From Porpolomopsis calyptriformis (Eukaryota > Basidiomycota > Agaricomycetes > Agaricales > Hygrophoraceae), in NCBI GenBank assembly GCA_951640195.1, contig OX621169.1, forward strand, positions 434,001-498,000: 64,000 nt of DNA, in the 5' to 3' direction. Every line of letters starts with the position of its first letter. Position 1 is the stretch's first letter. This document shows positions 44,537 to 60,521 of this stretch, in pieces. Under the pieces are notes generated by a model. That model saw only the letters and a list, made by a program, of their open reading frames with translations. It did not search any database and was not told the DNA's origin. The translations under genes and the position numbers were made by a program.

Positions 44537-44711
44537 TGATACGACCCATTGGTCCTTTGGACTCCGATTCATGATTGGTATGTGTTGATGTTGATAGTGA
44601 CTAGTTACAGTAGATGTAACATGTAACGAAAGAAGAAGCCTTTGTATGCAACCACCACATTCCCTCTGCACTTGCACTTCTGGAGGGCTCAGGCCTAGCC
44701 CAGTTATATCA
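44537..44711 (+). repeat. Short 175-bp LTR-like unit sharing both termini with the 608-bp LTRs
   Basis: It starts TGATACGACCCATTGGTCC and ends TTATATCA. It is preceded by the GACTGAGGACAGTCA..TTTCAGT..GAGGAGA polypurine context that also precedes the LTR at 52485, and followed by TTCTGGAGCCCACCGCGAGGG as after the LTR at 41629. The middle is unlike the 608-bp LTR. It is therefore at once the 3' LTR of a left unit and the 5' LTR of the gag-pol unit. Confidence 0.7.
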
Positions 44712-44978
44712 TTCTGGAGCCCACCGCGAGGGCCCACTATTAAATCTTAAAAGATTCCTTCAACTCAGTCCTTCGAACCGCCGTTCCCGATGCACAATCG
44801 AGTCACTTGAAGTACTACCCTACAAGATAGATTCACTTGGAACACCAATCCAACCCAACTAACACTTCCTAGCTCTCAAATAAATCGAAATTCAACTTCG
44901 ATCAACAATCCCGATTCACCCGATGAACCATCCTCTACTATATCACTTTCGTCTTTATCCTCAATTTCTACAACAACA

Positions 44979-47900
44979 ATGATGACTCCACCAACTCTAG
45001 TTATGCCCGCTCGCAGTCACTCGACTGCCCCAAAGTTCAATCCTGAACAACCTTGTGAACTTCGAAGATACTTCCAAGACCTCAGAGGTCTTTTCACTAA
45101 TTGTAGCATCACCGACAATGATGCTAAGAAGACTTACGCTTGCAAATACATCGACATTGATACCTCCGAACTCTGGGAATACCAAATGGAGTTCCAAGCC
45201 GGACATACATTCGATGAATTCGTCGCTGCCATCTATAAGCTATACCCAGGATCGGAAGACAATCAAAAGTAGTCTATCGCTGATATGGACAAGATAGTCG
45301 GAGAATAGCTTCAACTAGGGATCATGAACACGAACGAACTTGGAGCATATTTCCGATTGTTCCTTGCGATCACCAAATTCCTGCGATCGAAGAACAGAAT
45401 CTCCGAAGTGGAACAAAGTCGCGCTTTCGTCTGAGGATTCCAACCCGAACTCTGGACTAGGATCATTCGACGACTGGAAATCAAGTTCCCCGATCACTTC
45501 CCCAATGATCCTTATAGGGTAAATGATATCAATGAGGCAGCCCATTTCGTTCTGTATGGAACATCTCCACACACCTTTCTACCACACGAAACTATGACTT
45601 CGACGACAACTACTACCCCTGCAACTAAACAAGAAGACCTCAGCGTCTTCATGGAAAAACTAATGACTACGTTGGTCAAAACCCTGGACAATAGAGGTCC
45701 CCCAAAATGAAACCCGCCTCCTCGATCACCACAAACTTCAGAATGATGACCCAATACTCCCGACCCATTTGAGCCGAAAACGTGCGTCTTCTGTGGAAGT
45801 CCCGATCATTTCATCGGAAGCTGCCCGACCTGCCGTGAATATATCCAAAATGGTCGATGCAAGAAGAACTTTGAAGGAAGGATTGTACTCCTGAATGACA
45901 GGTTCATCCCCCAGCAAATGCCGGGAAAAACCCTGAAAGAACGAATGGACGAATGGTACAAGCAAAACCCAACTCCAACCGCTGGAATGATGTATGGAAT
46001 TTCAGCCAGTATCCAATGCAACCCAGCAACCGAAACCTATCAACTATCTGCCAACGAACAGATCGCTGCTCTCGAAAAGGAGATTTTCGCGTTAAGGAGC
46101 AAGAAGACCTTTGATAGAGTAGAGATCATTCGGCCTCGACGACAAGAACCGGACAAAGAGAAAGCAACCGACAATCCATCGAACGCTCCAATCGCGACCA
46201 CCCCAACTCAACCAACTACAATGGAACATCCATTCGCAAAAGCAAAAGAGTCCAACTACGTACTGCCCCACATCCGAAACTTTGGCTCTCCAATGGCAAA
46301 AAGAGACAAAGACCCCTCTTACCACACTCAAGTGCCAATCCAAGATGCCAAGATCGCCTCCGACGTCTATACTCGTTCGATGAAAACCCCTTGTGTCACG
46401 CTTTCCCCTGAAGAGTTACTATCCCTCTCACCCGAAGTCTGATTGAAGGTTCAAGAGGCAGTAACGCCCAAACAAACTCAGCCTCCTAGTCGACTGATCG
46501 TGGTCAAAACCGTCGAAGTGGAAGTGATTCCGAATGATGCCCTCCCTTATTGCGACGATGACGATTGTTCCATCACCATTCCTGACCCCTACAAATTGTA
46601 CCTGAACACTCTCTCATCCGACGAAACCCCTCACACCATTACTGTTGTGAAGGAATCGCACGCGCTCCAATTGATTATCATGTTGATCGATCATAAAGAA
46701 ACAATTGAATGCATCGTCAATCCCGGATCTCAAATTATCGCTATGTCCGAAGCTGTTTGTCACGACCTAGGACTGATCTATGACCCAACCATCCAACTTA
46801 ACATGCAATTGGCCAACAGCGAAATAGACCAATTGTTAGGTCTCACGAGGAATGTCCCCTGTCAGATCAGCGACATAACCCTCTACCTCCAGATTCATGT
46901 GATTCGTGCTCCCACCTACGACATCCTGCTCGGAAGACCATTCAACATTTTAGCTCAAAGTCTCATCAAGAACTTCGCTGATGAAAACCAGACGATCACT
47001 ATTTGTGATCCGAATAGTGGAAGGACTGTCATGATTCCAACAGTTCCACAAGGACTACTGAAGCATCGTTCGGATTTTCGCTTATTGAGGATTTGATTCC
47101 TGATCAAGGAGAGATCGCAATAATTCTAGATTATGACCACGCTACATCTATGATATCTATCAATTCCTGTGCACCTCTATGCGCAACAAATAAAGTTTCA
47201 ACAGTTTCCCATGCCTATTTATCCGCTTGTGACCTCCCCGACCTAATCTCTAAATCTCGATCAACTAGCGATCGACCTTCCGATTCCAACCATCTCGATC
47301 GATCGATGGAAATTGCAACCTTCCTCGCGTTGAAAAAGAATTACAAACCTGTCTCAAAGAAAGTTCGCTCCATAGTAGCTGAACTCCCTGACAAGTTCCG
47401 AATCATTCGGAAAATCCTTGGCGATCTACTCACGGATATGCCAACACTCAACCCGAACCCCCCAACATTTACCCCGACCGAAAGATATATGATCGAACGA
47501 ATGGAGCTTTTTGATAAAGCTCACCCCAGAAATTTCCTTTAGCCTCAGGAAAGGGCCCTCCTTCACGATTTCATGAGAAAACAAGATCTCGCCTTCACCT
47601 GGAACAACTCCAAATGAGGACGTTTCAGATCCGACTTCTTCCCTCCCATCAATCTCCCAGTAATACCACATACGCCTTGGGTACAAAAGAATATTCCAAT
47701 TCCCCCAGGGATCTACCACGAAGTCTGCAAAGTTATCCAGCGAAAAATCAATGCTGGTGTCTACGAACCCTTGAACTCCTCCTACCGATCACAATGGTTC
47801 ACCATTCTAAAGAAAGGAGGGAAAGAACTTAGAATCATTCACAGTCTCGAACCACTCAATCAAGTCATGATTCAACATTCAGGAGTGACGCTGATCCCTG

Positions 47901-50613
47901 AACACTTGGCCGAACAGTTCGGCAGACGATCCTGTGGTGCTATGTTTGATCTTTACGTCGGATATGACAAACAAGTGATCACGCCTTTGTCTCACAATCT
48001 AACCACGTTCCAAACACCCTATAGGGCTCATCAACTAGTTACCCTACCAATGGGATGGACCAACTCTGTGCCTGTTTTTCACGATGACGTCACCTATATT
48101 CTCCAACCAGAGATTCCGGAGTTTATAATCCCTTATATTGATGATATCCCTGTAAAGGGTCCTGCAACTTGATACCTATTACCCGATGGATCCTATGAAA
48201 CGATTCCCGAAAACAATGGAATTCGATGATTCGTGTGGGAACACTTCGGGAATCTCAATTGAATAGTTCAGCGAATGAAATATTGCGGTGGAACGATGTC
48301 AGGCTATAAATCCTTCTTGTGCACAGAAGAAACCACCATTCTCGGACACTGATGTACTCATTTAGGATGACTACCGGATGAATCACGTGTCTCAGCAATC
48401 CGAAACTGGGGTCCCTGTAAAGACCTCTCTGAAGTTCAAGCCTTCCTTGGCACTATTGGCGTTGTTCGGATTTTCATTCACAACTTCACGCATTGAGCAC
48501 ACCACCTAGTCAAGCTCACTAGGAAAGATATACCCTTTGAATTCGGTCCTAATCAACTTGCCGCTCAAGAGGACCTAAAGCAAGCCCTTCTAGAATCGCC
48601 CGCTTTACGAGTCCTCGATTATACTTCTGATGCTCCTATTATACTCGCCATCGACACCTTATATATCGTGGTTGGCTTTCACTTGTGCCAATGCAATCCT
48701 GACGACCCAAAGAAGCAGTACTATAATCAATTCGGTTCAATCACGCTGAACGATCAAGAAAGAAGGTTCTCTCAACCAAAACTCGAAATCTACAGTCTCT
48801 ATCGAGCTTTGTGATCACTCCGACTCTACCTCATCGGCGTTCGGAACCTCATAATAGAAGTCGATGCTTGCTATATCAAAGGAATGCTAGCAAACCCAGA
48901 CATTGCGCCCCAGGCTAGTATTAACAGATGGATCGTAGCGATTCTCACATTCCATTTTACTTTGGTACACATCGCTGGTTCGAACCATGGTCCCGACAGT
49001 CTCTCTCGATGTCCCTGACAGCCTGATGACCAAGACGATGAAGAACTGATCGATAAAGACTTCAATGATTGGATCGATCGCATCCATGGGTTAATGCACC
49101 ATATCAATGATTCACCCACGCCCCGAATGAGAACCCTCCGAATGCCCACCTCAGTTTACTCACAGAGTAAACATTTCAGTGAGGAGGAGGAGGACCCTAT
49201 CCACCAACATACCGATTCTTACAACATTGTTCCACGATTGGAAGCAGCTCAGCAAGATGATTGACTTCTCCTCATTCGAAAATGGCTCTCAGATCTCGAA
49301 CAACCAAGCAACATGTCTAACAGCAACTACGCAAGTTTTATACGATACTGCGAAGAGTTCTTTATCAACAATAACCAACTATGGCGAAAAGATAGACAAG
49401 GCGCTCACAAATTAGTCATCAATCCAGATCGCCAATTAACAATCATGACAGAACTTCACGATCGAACAGGCCACAAGGCTATCTTCGCTACCTGATCGAT
49501 CATTTCCAAACGCTTCTGGTGGCCTCATATGGCCCCCGACATAGTCTGGTTCATTCGGATGTGTCATACCTGTCAGGTTCGCCAAACCACGCAAGCCCTC
49601 ATTCCTCCGACCGTCTCCATGCCAGCTCCCCTATTCACTAAAATCTATGTCAACACTATGCATATGCCCCGATCTGGCCCATTTCGATATATCATCCAAG
49701 GGCGATGCTCCCTTACCCACTATCCCGAATTTTGAATGCTTCATTCGGAAACAGTGAAATCTATTGGCGAATGGATCTTCGAGGATATAATCTGTCGATG
49801 GGGCTCTCTTCGAGAAATCGTCACAGATAATGGAACGGCCTTCTTAGGAGCCATAGATCACCTCGCTAAGCGCTATTGAATCAACCATATTCGCATCAGC
49901 GGATACAACTCTCGCACGAACGGAATAGTTGAATGATCTCACTTCGACGTACAACAATTGCTATTCAAAGCCATCGATGGCGATCAGAAGCAATGGTCCA
50001 TCGGAGCCTACTCTGTATTCTGGGCTGAGTGCGTCACTACCCGAAAGCGATTGGGATGCTCACCCTACTTCGCCATCACTGGATCTCAGCCATTGCTTCC
50101 TCTAGATATTTCCAAAGCGACATATCTCCTTCCCACTCCAGATTCAGTTCTGTCGACGACTGATCTAATCTTGCAACGCGCGATCACTCTGCAGAAACGA
50201 GATGCCAACTTAGAGCAACTTCGATCGAAGGTTCTTGCCACTCGCCTACGATCCGCCGTTTGATTCGAGAAGAAACACGAGAAGACCATTCACAACTACG
50301 ACTTCAAGACTGGCGATCTCATACTCATTTGGAACACGAAAATCGAGAAGTCTCTCAATCGGAAGATGCATCCTCAATACCTTGGACCCCTGGTCGTAAT
50401 ATCTCAAAACCTAGGGAAAGCTTATATCGTTGCAGAGCTCAATGGATCTGTCTTACATCATCCAATCGCTGCATTTAGAGTCATCCCATACTTCGCTCGA
50501 AGGTTGATTGCAATTCCCAAACAATTCCTCAACATATCGACTTCACGACTTAGAGAGATGGAACGTTTGCTAGCTAGCGAACCACTTGATAGCATTGCAA
50601 TCAAGGACTTGTA
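44979..50613 (+). pseudogene. Gypsy gag-pol of the complex, many stops
   Basis: The gag starts at the ATG at 44979 (FNPEQPCELRRYFQDLRGLF) and has a CCHC-type knuckle CVFCGSPDHFIGSC near 45790. The protease site reads VNPGSQ instead of DSGSQ. The RT active-site motif is YIDDIPVKGP near 48140. RNase H reads LAIDTLYIVVGFHL. Integrase has HDRTGHKAIFAT and CHTCQ of the HHCC finger, then IVTDNGTAFLG. Most in-frame stops are TGA at Arg-compatible positions (for example before SIISKRFWWP, after RTNGIVE, before FEKKHEK); one TAG replaces Trp in FL-stop-PQE. A frameshift occurs near 47096. The last frame ends IAIKDL at 50613. Confidence 0.85.
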
Positions 50614-50745
50614 ACCTGCCGTAATGCATCACTACGCACTTCTTTTTCATTTCAAGTCTTTCTTTCATTTTTTTTAGAATCAAAAATACAATTTTAAAAG
50701 GAGAAGACTAGAGGCTACAAAAATTATACAAAAACAAAGTAAAAT

Positions 50746-52317
50746 CTACAACTGGTCCAAGACCATCTCCTCTTCCCTCTCTTCTAAACCCCTCAATATC
50801 TCTTCGAGAATGACGATTCGCGCCTTTACGCGTGCTTTCTCCTCTGCGATCGCCGCTAACACCTCTTGCGACTTGTCTTCATCGACAGCCACCGCCTTTG
50901 CCTTCCCTTTCCGACCTGCGATCAGCCACGCGGTTTCCTTCGAACTCTCGCCCACCGTCTCCTCTTTGAAAGGCAGGGTCTCGTCGATATAAACCACAGG
51001 ACCTGAAAAGAATTAGTTAGAAAGAATAAAAACAAGAGTTAGAAAAAGAAACACTTATGAGACACGGCCCTTGCTGATTTCCAAACCCCCTTCTTTGATT
51101 CCTCTGCCGTCGCCAACTTGTTCGCACCCTTCAACTCCCCCTTGGGCCGCGGCTTGAACTTCTTCCCCAGACGAGTCTCCCCCTTCCAATAGCACCCGCA
51201 CTTATCCGTTACGCACTTGGCGCATAATGGATCCGCAGGGTCGATCTCGCACTCTGCGCCAACCTTCTCACAAAAATCACACTGCGAAATAAAAAGAGTC
51301 CATTAGTAAAAAACAAAGAAAACGAATAGAGAAACAAGACTTACCTTGCCCTCAACCAGGCGCAGGGTCTCCTCCATCACCTTTCGCTTGTGGTACTCCC
51401 ACGTTGTGATTGTAGGGAGCGACCGTCCCTTCACCGCCATCCTCTCCTGATGTGCCGCCTTCGACCGCTCAACCTGTTCTTCAGCAGTCAGCGATTGCAC
51501 TGCTGCCATCAATTCATCTTCGCCATCCGGGGGCTGGTGCCCATCTTCCGTCATTTCCGTCGTCGCCCCCATTGTGTCTGGCATGTCAGCTGACACTTCC
51601 ACCACCTTCGTTCCACCTTCACCCTCCGCCTTTTCTGTCTCTCGACGGAACTCCTCCTCGTCAATCTTCCTATCCAAAAGTGACTGGAGGAGCCTCTCGT
51701 AGGTCTCCTCTACCCACTTCCGGTTCTCCGCGTCCCGTTCCTCCCGTTCTCGTTCTTCTCATTCCTCTTGTTCCCATTTCTCTCACTCCTCTCATTCCGA
51801 CCTCTCAACCCACTCCCGCTCCTCTCACTTCTCTCATTCCTCGCGTTCCACCCGCTCTTGTTCTTCGCGCACCTCTCACTCAACCCTTTCTACCTCTGCC
51901 CTCTCCCTCGCCTCGCGTTCTTCTTCCGCCCTTCGCTCCCGCTCGACTCTCTCCGCCTCTGCTTTCTCCTCGGCCTTGCGACATACCACCTCTGCCAACC
52001 TTGGCATCAGCATCTCCCCTGCCCACTCCAACCATTCCCGTTCCTCGAAGACGTCGAAAGTCTTGCGGGCCTCCTTTTGCCATGTGACAACCTCGTTATC
52101 CATCGATGTTTATTTCAGGGCCTTGACGACCTGATTATATGCGATCTAAAAGATGGATTAGCAAAGAAAAACAACTAAAAAACATGAGACTTACCAGCAG
52201 TTTACAAAACTGTTGCCCCCAGGCTTTATAGTCTTCAGGCTTGGCAACTCCATCCAGGAGCAACCTCATCTGGTCGCAAATCTTCTGTTTCGCAATGGTT
52301 ATTACATTCTTCGCCAT
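50746..52317 (-). pseudogene. Antisense accessory gene: coiled coil plus Cys-rich motif
   Basis: It is transcribed against the retroelement, between pol and the 3' LTR. Exon 1 is 52195-52317 (MAKNVITIAKQKICDQMRL). Exon 2 is 51345-52145, a long Glu/Arg-rich coiled coil (KAEAERVERERRAEEERE). Exon 3 is about 51066-51281, a Cys motif CDFCEKVGAECEIDPADPLC followed by AKCVTDKCGC. A final exon at about 50746-51002 carries another helix. Introns 1 and 2 have clean GT-AG sites. Exon 2 keeps one frame over 267 codons but contains several TGA and one TAA stops, mostly where Arg is expected. The join to the last exon does not keep frame. I recall similar coiled-coil/CxxC proteins as repeated, retroelement-linked genes of agaricomycetes. 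Confidence 0.65.
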
Positions 52318-52484
52318 TGCTGATTGTCTTGATGCGGTTTTCTTGGTGTTGTGGTACGCGATTGGAAGACAGTCATGTCTGAAGATGAATGTGACACAGT
52401 TGTCACACTTATAAATGTGCCTCGGCAACTACCAGCAAATCATGTGATTGACTGAGGACAGTCAACATTTCAGTGAGGAGGAGA

Positions 52485-53092
52485 TGATACGACCCCTCTG
52501 TCCCCTGAGCACTGTATATTCAACTATATGAATACTAGACGCCTATCAAGTCCTTCAAACACAAACTCAAACCCTCCAAATGCTCCCAATAGCTCCTGAA
52601 CGTCCCAAACGACTTCGAGAATTATTGAACACTCCGAACGCGATCGAAGCTTTCCGAACGCGAATGAAAGTTTGTATATCAAAGGGAAGACACTATTCAA
52701 AGGCATCAGTTCTCTTCTATTTCTCCCTTTTCATTCAATTCCTTCATTCCCATTTACTACTTTCCCCTTAGATTATTAGAGAGGCTCCCCTTTTATCATA
52801 TACACTTAAAGGGATCCTTGTACTAGAAGATATATATACTGTATGTTGTAGCTAGTGATCTAACAAGTTAGATATTCGCTTCTCCCTTGCTCTCGAGTCT
52901 AGATCTTCTAAGACTTCCTCTCGATTTCCTCTTTCGACTTTCCGATCCTTCCAATTCCCTGATCGATCACGTTCGCGAACGATCGAAGACTCCCTTTTGA
53001 CGATTATCGATCATAGGCTGTGTTGAGACTCTTTATAGTCATCCTCGCACCTTGTTCTGTGTTCGGTTCTCATACACGAAGCAGACATATCA
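52485..53092 (+). repeat. Gypsy complex 3' LTR (608 bp)
   Basis: It is preceded by the polypurine tract GAGGAGGAGA and followed directly by resumed text of element C. It has the same length as 41629-42236. Confidence 0.9.
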
Positions 53093-53146
53093 ACGGCATG
53101 TACAATATTTGATACCACTAAGCCCATCAATGAAATTTGTCCAAAC

Positions 53147-54925
53147 ATGTCTATGCCAGACGTGAACATTGAGTGCCCTGAACTCCCCAATCCCTCTATT
53201 CCTGAATCATTGTCTCCTTTCTGTCGATTTAATCGACTTTCTTCCCCTCTAGATATTGTTAATGCTATTAAGGAACAGGCTAATCAAGCAATCCCAATTC
53301 TTCAGAAATGGTCCAACCCTGCCCAATCACTGGAGATGACTCAAACCACGATCAATCAGATCAATGCCCTCTCAATGGAGAATGCCATCCGAGCCCTCAA
53401 TGAACTCAAGGAACCTCACATGTTTGTTCATAGATCAGGCTCAAGGAATCAACTAACTCTTAAAACCATCATCACTACCTTGGATAATCGTGCCAAACAC
53501 CTCACTACTACTCTTGTTAACAGTGGTTGCGAAGGTTCATGTATAGATATAAAGTATGTCCATGAAAATGACCTTCACACAACTAAACTCACTTAACCCA
53601 TTCTAGTACATAACGCTGATGGACAACCCAATTCTGAGGGACCTATCTCTGAAATGGTTGCACTTGAGCTCAAGGTTAGCACTCACATCAAATGGATTAA
53701 TTTTGGTATCACAAACCTCAGTAAATCACAAATCTTCCTCAGACATGACTAGTTGAAGATTCACAATCCCTCCATTGATTGGAAGGCAAACTCTCTCATT
53801 CTCGATCAATGCCCCCCAGACTGTCACCCCTCTCCTCTCCCAGACTCCATTGATGTCAACGAGTTGACTCTCGAAGATGGCGATCAACTACTCATGGTTG
53901 ATTTCAATCCTACCATCCAGATTCATTTGATGGGAATGAAGTCTCAGGATCTTGCAATCAAGGCCTGGGAAGCCCAAAAGAAGGACCGCACATGGAAGGA
54001 AATTGTACCCGAATACCTCCACGAATTCCAAGACGTCTTCACCAAGGAAGACTTCGACAAACTCCCCTCAAGTCGTCCCTGGGACCACGCAATCGAACTC
54101 CTCCCTGGAACTGAGGAAAAGCTTGACTGCAAGGTCTATCTACTCTCCATGGACAAATGCACCCAATTGGACGAGTTCTTGGAAGAGAACCTCTGTACTA
54201 AACGAATTCGGAAATCCATTTCTCCTATTGCGTCCCCTTTCTTCTTCATCAAGAAGAAGGATGGTTGACTATGCCCCATCCAGGATTACAGGAAACTTAA
54301 TGACATGACTGTCAAGAACCAATACCCCCTCCCTCTGATCAATGAATTGATTGACACCCTGCAGAACACCTGCTACTTTACTAAACTAGATGTTCGCTGG
54401 GGATATAACAATGTCCAGATCAAGGAAGGAGATGAATACAAGGCTGCATTCCAAACCAATCATGGCTTGTTCAAACCTCTTGTCATATTCTTCAGTCTCA
54501 CCAACTCACCCGCAACATTTCAAAACATGATGAACGACATCTTCCACATCCAAATCATTGAAGGACATGTCTTGGTCTACATAGATGACATCCTCATCTT
54601 CAACAAGGATCTTGAAACACACCACCAACATGTTTACAAAGTTATGACCACACTTCGTGAACATAAGCTCTATCTCAAGCCTGAGAAGTGCAATTTCGAC
54701 CAACACCAAGTGGAATACCTCAGTGTTATTGTATCAGAAGGCCACGTCAAGATGGATCCTGTCAAGGTCCAAGGAATCACTGACTGGCTAACCCCTGAAT
54801 GCAAGCGAGATGTACAAGCTTTCCTTGGATTCTGTAACTTTTACCGTCAATTCATCCATCATTTTGCTGGCATTGCTCAACCCCTCAACACGTTAACTGG
54901 AAACACTGCCTTTGATATCTGGTGA
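53147..54925 (+). pseudogene. Protease-RT of gypsy element C
   Basis: The protease site is LVNSGCEGSCID (Asp to Asn). The RT reads PWDHAIELLPGTE, SPIASPFFFIKKKDG, a TGA, then CPIQDYRKLNDMTVKNQYPL, FTKLDVRWGYNNVQIKEGDE, LVYIDDILIF and FLGFCNFYRQFI. It ends in a stop after FDIW. About four stops break the text. No RNase H or integrase follows, so the 3' part is deleted. Confidence 0.85.
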
Positions 54926-55589
54926 GCAAAAGCATCACACAAAGACAAGTTAGAAGCAATGAAATGTCAGAGAAGTTATAATATCATGTTTTCCCTGCCA
55001 TTTACAAAGGCAATTGCTGAGTTGATATTCCTAATCATATTTTGTGATCCAAAATATGATCAGAAACATGAACCCAGCAACTGACATGGATCCAACTCAT
55101 TGGGAGAATTTTATCCAGGATGATTGAAAGGAACTAAACATACAAGTCCCTCCATAGCTCAGAGACTATTACATGTTTAGACACTTCACTTTGTATATGC
55201 AATGAGATGCGCAAAACCAAGAAACATCAAATTTCTCTGTAACAATTCTTCAGTATCACTCCGTGAGGTTGGCAGCAAGTGCTGGAGAATTAGGACCTTA
55301 CCGTCGAGAGGCCTGTTTTTGCTCGTCATGATAATGGCAGCTCCAGCGTACAGCTAAAGTCAGTGATCAAAGACGGTAGGACGCGGCCGACGAAGCCTTC
55401 CCAAAAACCCTGTAACTGACCGGCAGGCGTTGGGTCGAGTTTCTTGTTCCCGAAAACTACCTCGACCTGTATGTGGGCAAGGACAGGACACGATTGGGGG
55501 GATGCCTTTTATGGTATATGCCACGTCACTCTAAAAGTCTGTGTTGACCACGCCGAGCTGGTTCAACGTTTCCTTCTTTCAGCTAGCCC
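54926..55589. other. Retroelement edge and upstream region of the calcium pump gene
   Basis: To about 55200 there is CpG-poor DNA with weak RNase H-like remnants. From about 55250 base composition returns to that of host genes, and this part probably holds the promoter and 5'UTR of the SERCA gene. A TTTCAG before the ATG (55577-55582) could be an acceptor of a 5'UTR intron. No TATA box was identified. Confidence 0.4.
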
Positions 55590-59229
<3,640 letters not shown>

Positions 59230-59371
59230 AGGAGCGGACATTAAATTAGAATAACAAATCCGCTTACATAATAAACCATATGATTTTCCACGGAACGCCT
59301 TTTTGAAAAAATTTCCACCCAGATCCTTCACAGTCGTTACTTGGTTCAAGAAGAAAAGAAAACGAACATCA

Positions 59372-60298
59372 ATGCACATCTTGACCGCTCTTTTAACAAT
59401 CACCCTCTTTTTCAGCGTTGCTTTTGGAGATTCGCATGCGGGTAGTTCAGCTCAAAGTCGAAGACACCATGTCGTCGCCAGGTCTGACGAGGTTCGAAAT
59501 AAGAACGGGACGTCGTTAGAGAGACGCATAAGCAATGCCAAGCTCTCTTTTTATCGGGCTGGATTAGGGGCCTGTGGTAAGACCAACCAACCTAGCGACT
59601 TCGTGAGTGAATTCTGTTTTTGGCTAGTTCTTTTTTAAAAAAAAAAACCTTTAGATTGTCGCTTTAAACTCTGCAGTGAGTGTATTCTGATGCCACGCGG
59701 GGTCCTTGCTGAATGAGAATTTTTTTTACCAGCAATTTGGAGGCGGAGCACACTGTTTCCAGACGATTTCTATCTCTTATCAGGGGATAACGGCCCAAGC
59801 TCAAATCACGGATGAGGTCGGTCGTTCATTCTGCTTCACTAACGGTTTTTTGTTGAGATTTGAGGAAATGGACAGTGCCCCGGTTGTCCGTACGGAGGAC
59901 TGGACATGTCGGAAGGCCTGTTTACACATTTCGCGCCTGTAAGCGCAGGTATTATCTACGGGAATTGGGACTTTGGCAATGGCGGCGGCGGCGGCAACAG
60001 CGGAGGCGGAAGCGGTGGGAGCGGTGGGAGCGGTGGGAGCGGTGGTAGTTCGAAGCCGAAACCGACGTCGACGTCGACGCCAACATCGACGCCCCCCCCT
60101 CCGCCGAGCAGCACCACCTCTTCCAAGAGTTCGAGCTCGAGTGCGACTTTGAGTCAGACGAGCAGCACAAAGTCGACTGCTTCCACGAGTACAAGCAGTG
60201 CAAGCGAGAGCGTGACCCCTGCCGCGTCGTCCAATGGTGTGATCGAACAGATCGAACTGGTGATGATGGGGTTGGGAGGGCTGGTGGTGATCCATTAA
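59372..60298 (+). CDS. Secreted double-psi beta-barrel (RlpA/expansin-like) protein, copy 1
   Basis: This is a probable cell-wall or secreted protein. Four exons (59372-59602, 59655-59675, 59733-59816, 59876-60298) give 252 aa. A signal peptide (HILTALLTITLFFSVAFG) precedes a variable region. The barrel reads LGACGKTNQPSDF, IVALNSA, QFGGGAHCFQTISISYQG, TDECPGCPYGGLDMSEGLF and IIYGNWDF, with the conserved Cys pairs and the LDxS/M-EGLF motif. Then come a Gly/Ser linker, a Ser/Thr/Pro-rich stretch and a hydrophobic end, as in a GPI-anchored wall protein. Exon 2 is just 21 bp. It forms a tandem pair with the next gene. Confidence 0.88.
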
Positions 60299-60521
60299 AA
60301 TTAATTAGCTAATTAGCTAATAGATAAGTACATATTGGGTAATTTCCCACGATTATTTTCGTTGTTAGGGATTTATTTGTTCATTTGTTTGGTTTCCCTA
60401 ACGTTTTCCTTGTGTCCTGGTCCAGCATCGTGCTCAACGGCTGTTTACGCCCAAAAAAAGCACCCCCCCCATTCCGCTCCCTCACACTCCTTCTGCTCCC
60501 TCTCTTTTACTCACTACACTC

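Larger units (their letters stand above)
41629..53092 (+). mobile_element. Gypsy complex inserted into element C
   Basis: It is bounded by two 608-bp LTRs (41629-42236, 52485-53092) that start TGATACGACCCCTC and end GACATATCA. Outside them the text of element C continues. The flanks ATGG (41625-41628) and ACGG (53093-53096) may be a 4-bp target duplication with one CG change. Inside are a TIR element, a third LTR-like unit at 44537-44711, gag-pol (44979-50613) and an antisense gene (50746-52317). Confidence 0.82.
38440..54960 (+). mobile_element. Old gypsy element C, interrupted by an 11.5-kb insertion
   Basis: It starts with an LTR-like TGATACAACCCCTTGGTCCC, a CpG-decayed form of the TGATACGACCCC start seen in the inserted element. 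Its gag is at 39665-41520. Text stops at 41628 and resumes at 53093 with protease and RT up to 54925. RNase H, integrase and the 3' LTR are not found. The right limit is approximate. The LTR end lies somewhere between 39.0 and 39.45 kb. Confidence 0.75.

Noticed and set aside
51452..52087. Plus-strand Pro/Leu/Ser-rich ORF within the gypsy complex
   Set aside because: It is the complement of the Glu/Arg coiled coil of the antisense gene.
59801..60295. Minus-strand Arg/Ala-rich ORF opposite the first beta-barrel gene
   Set aside because: It is a mirror of the Gly/Ser/Thr low-complexity region and of the barrel exons.
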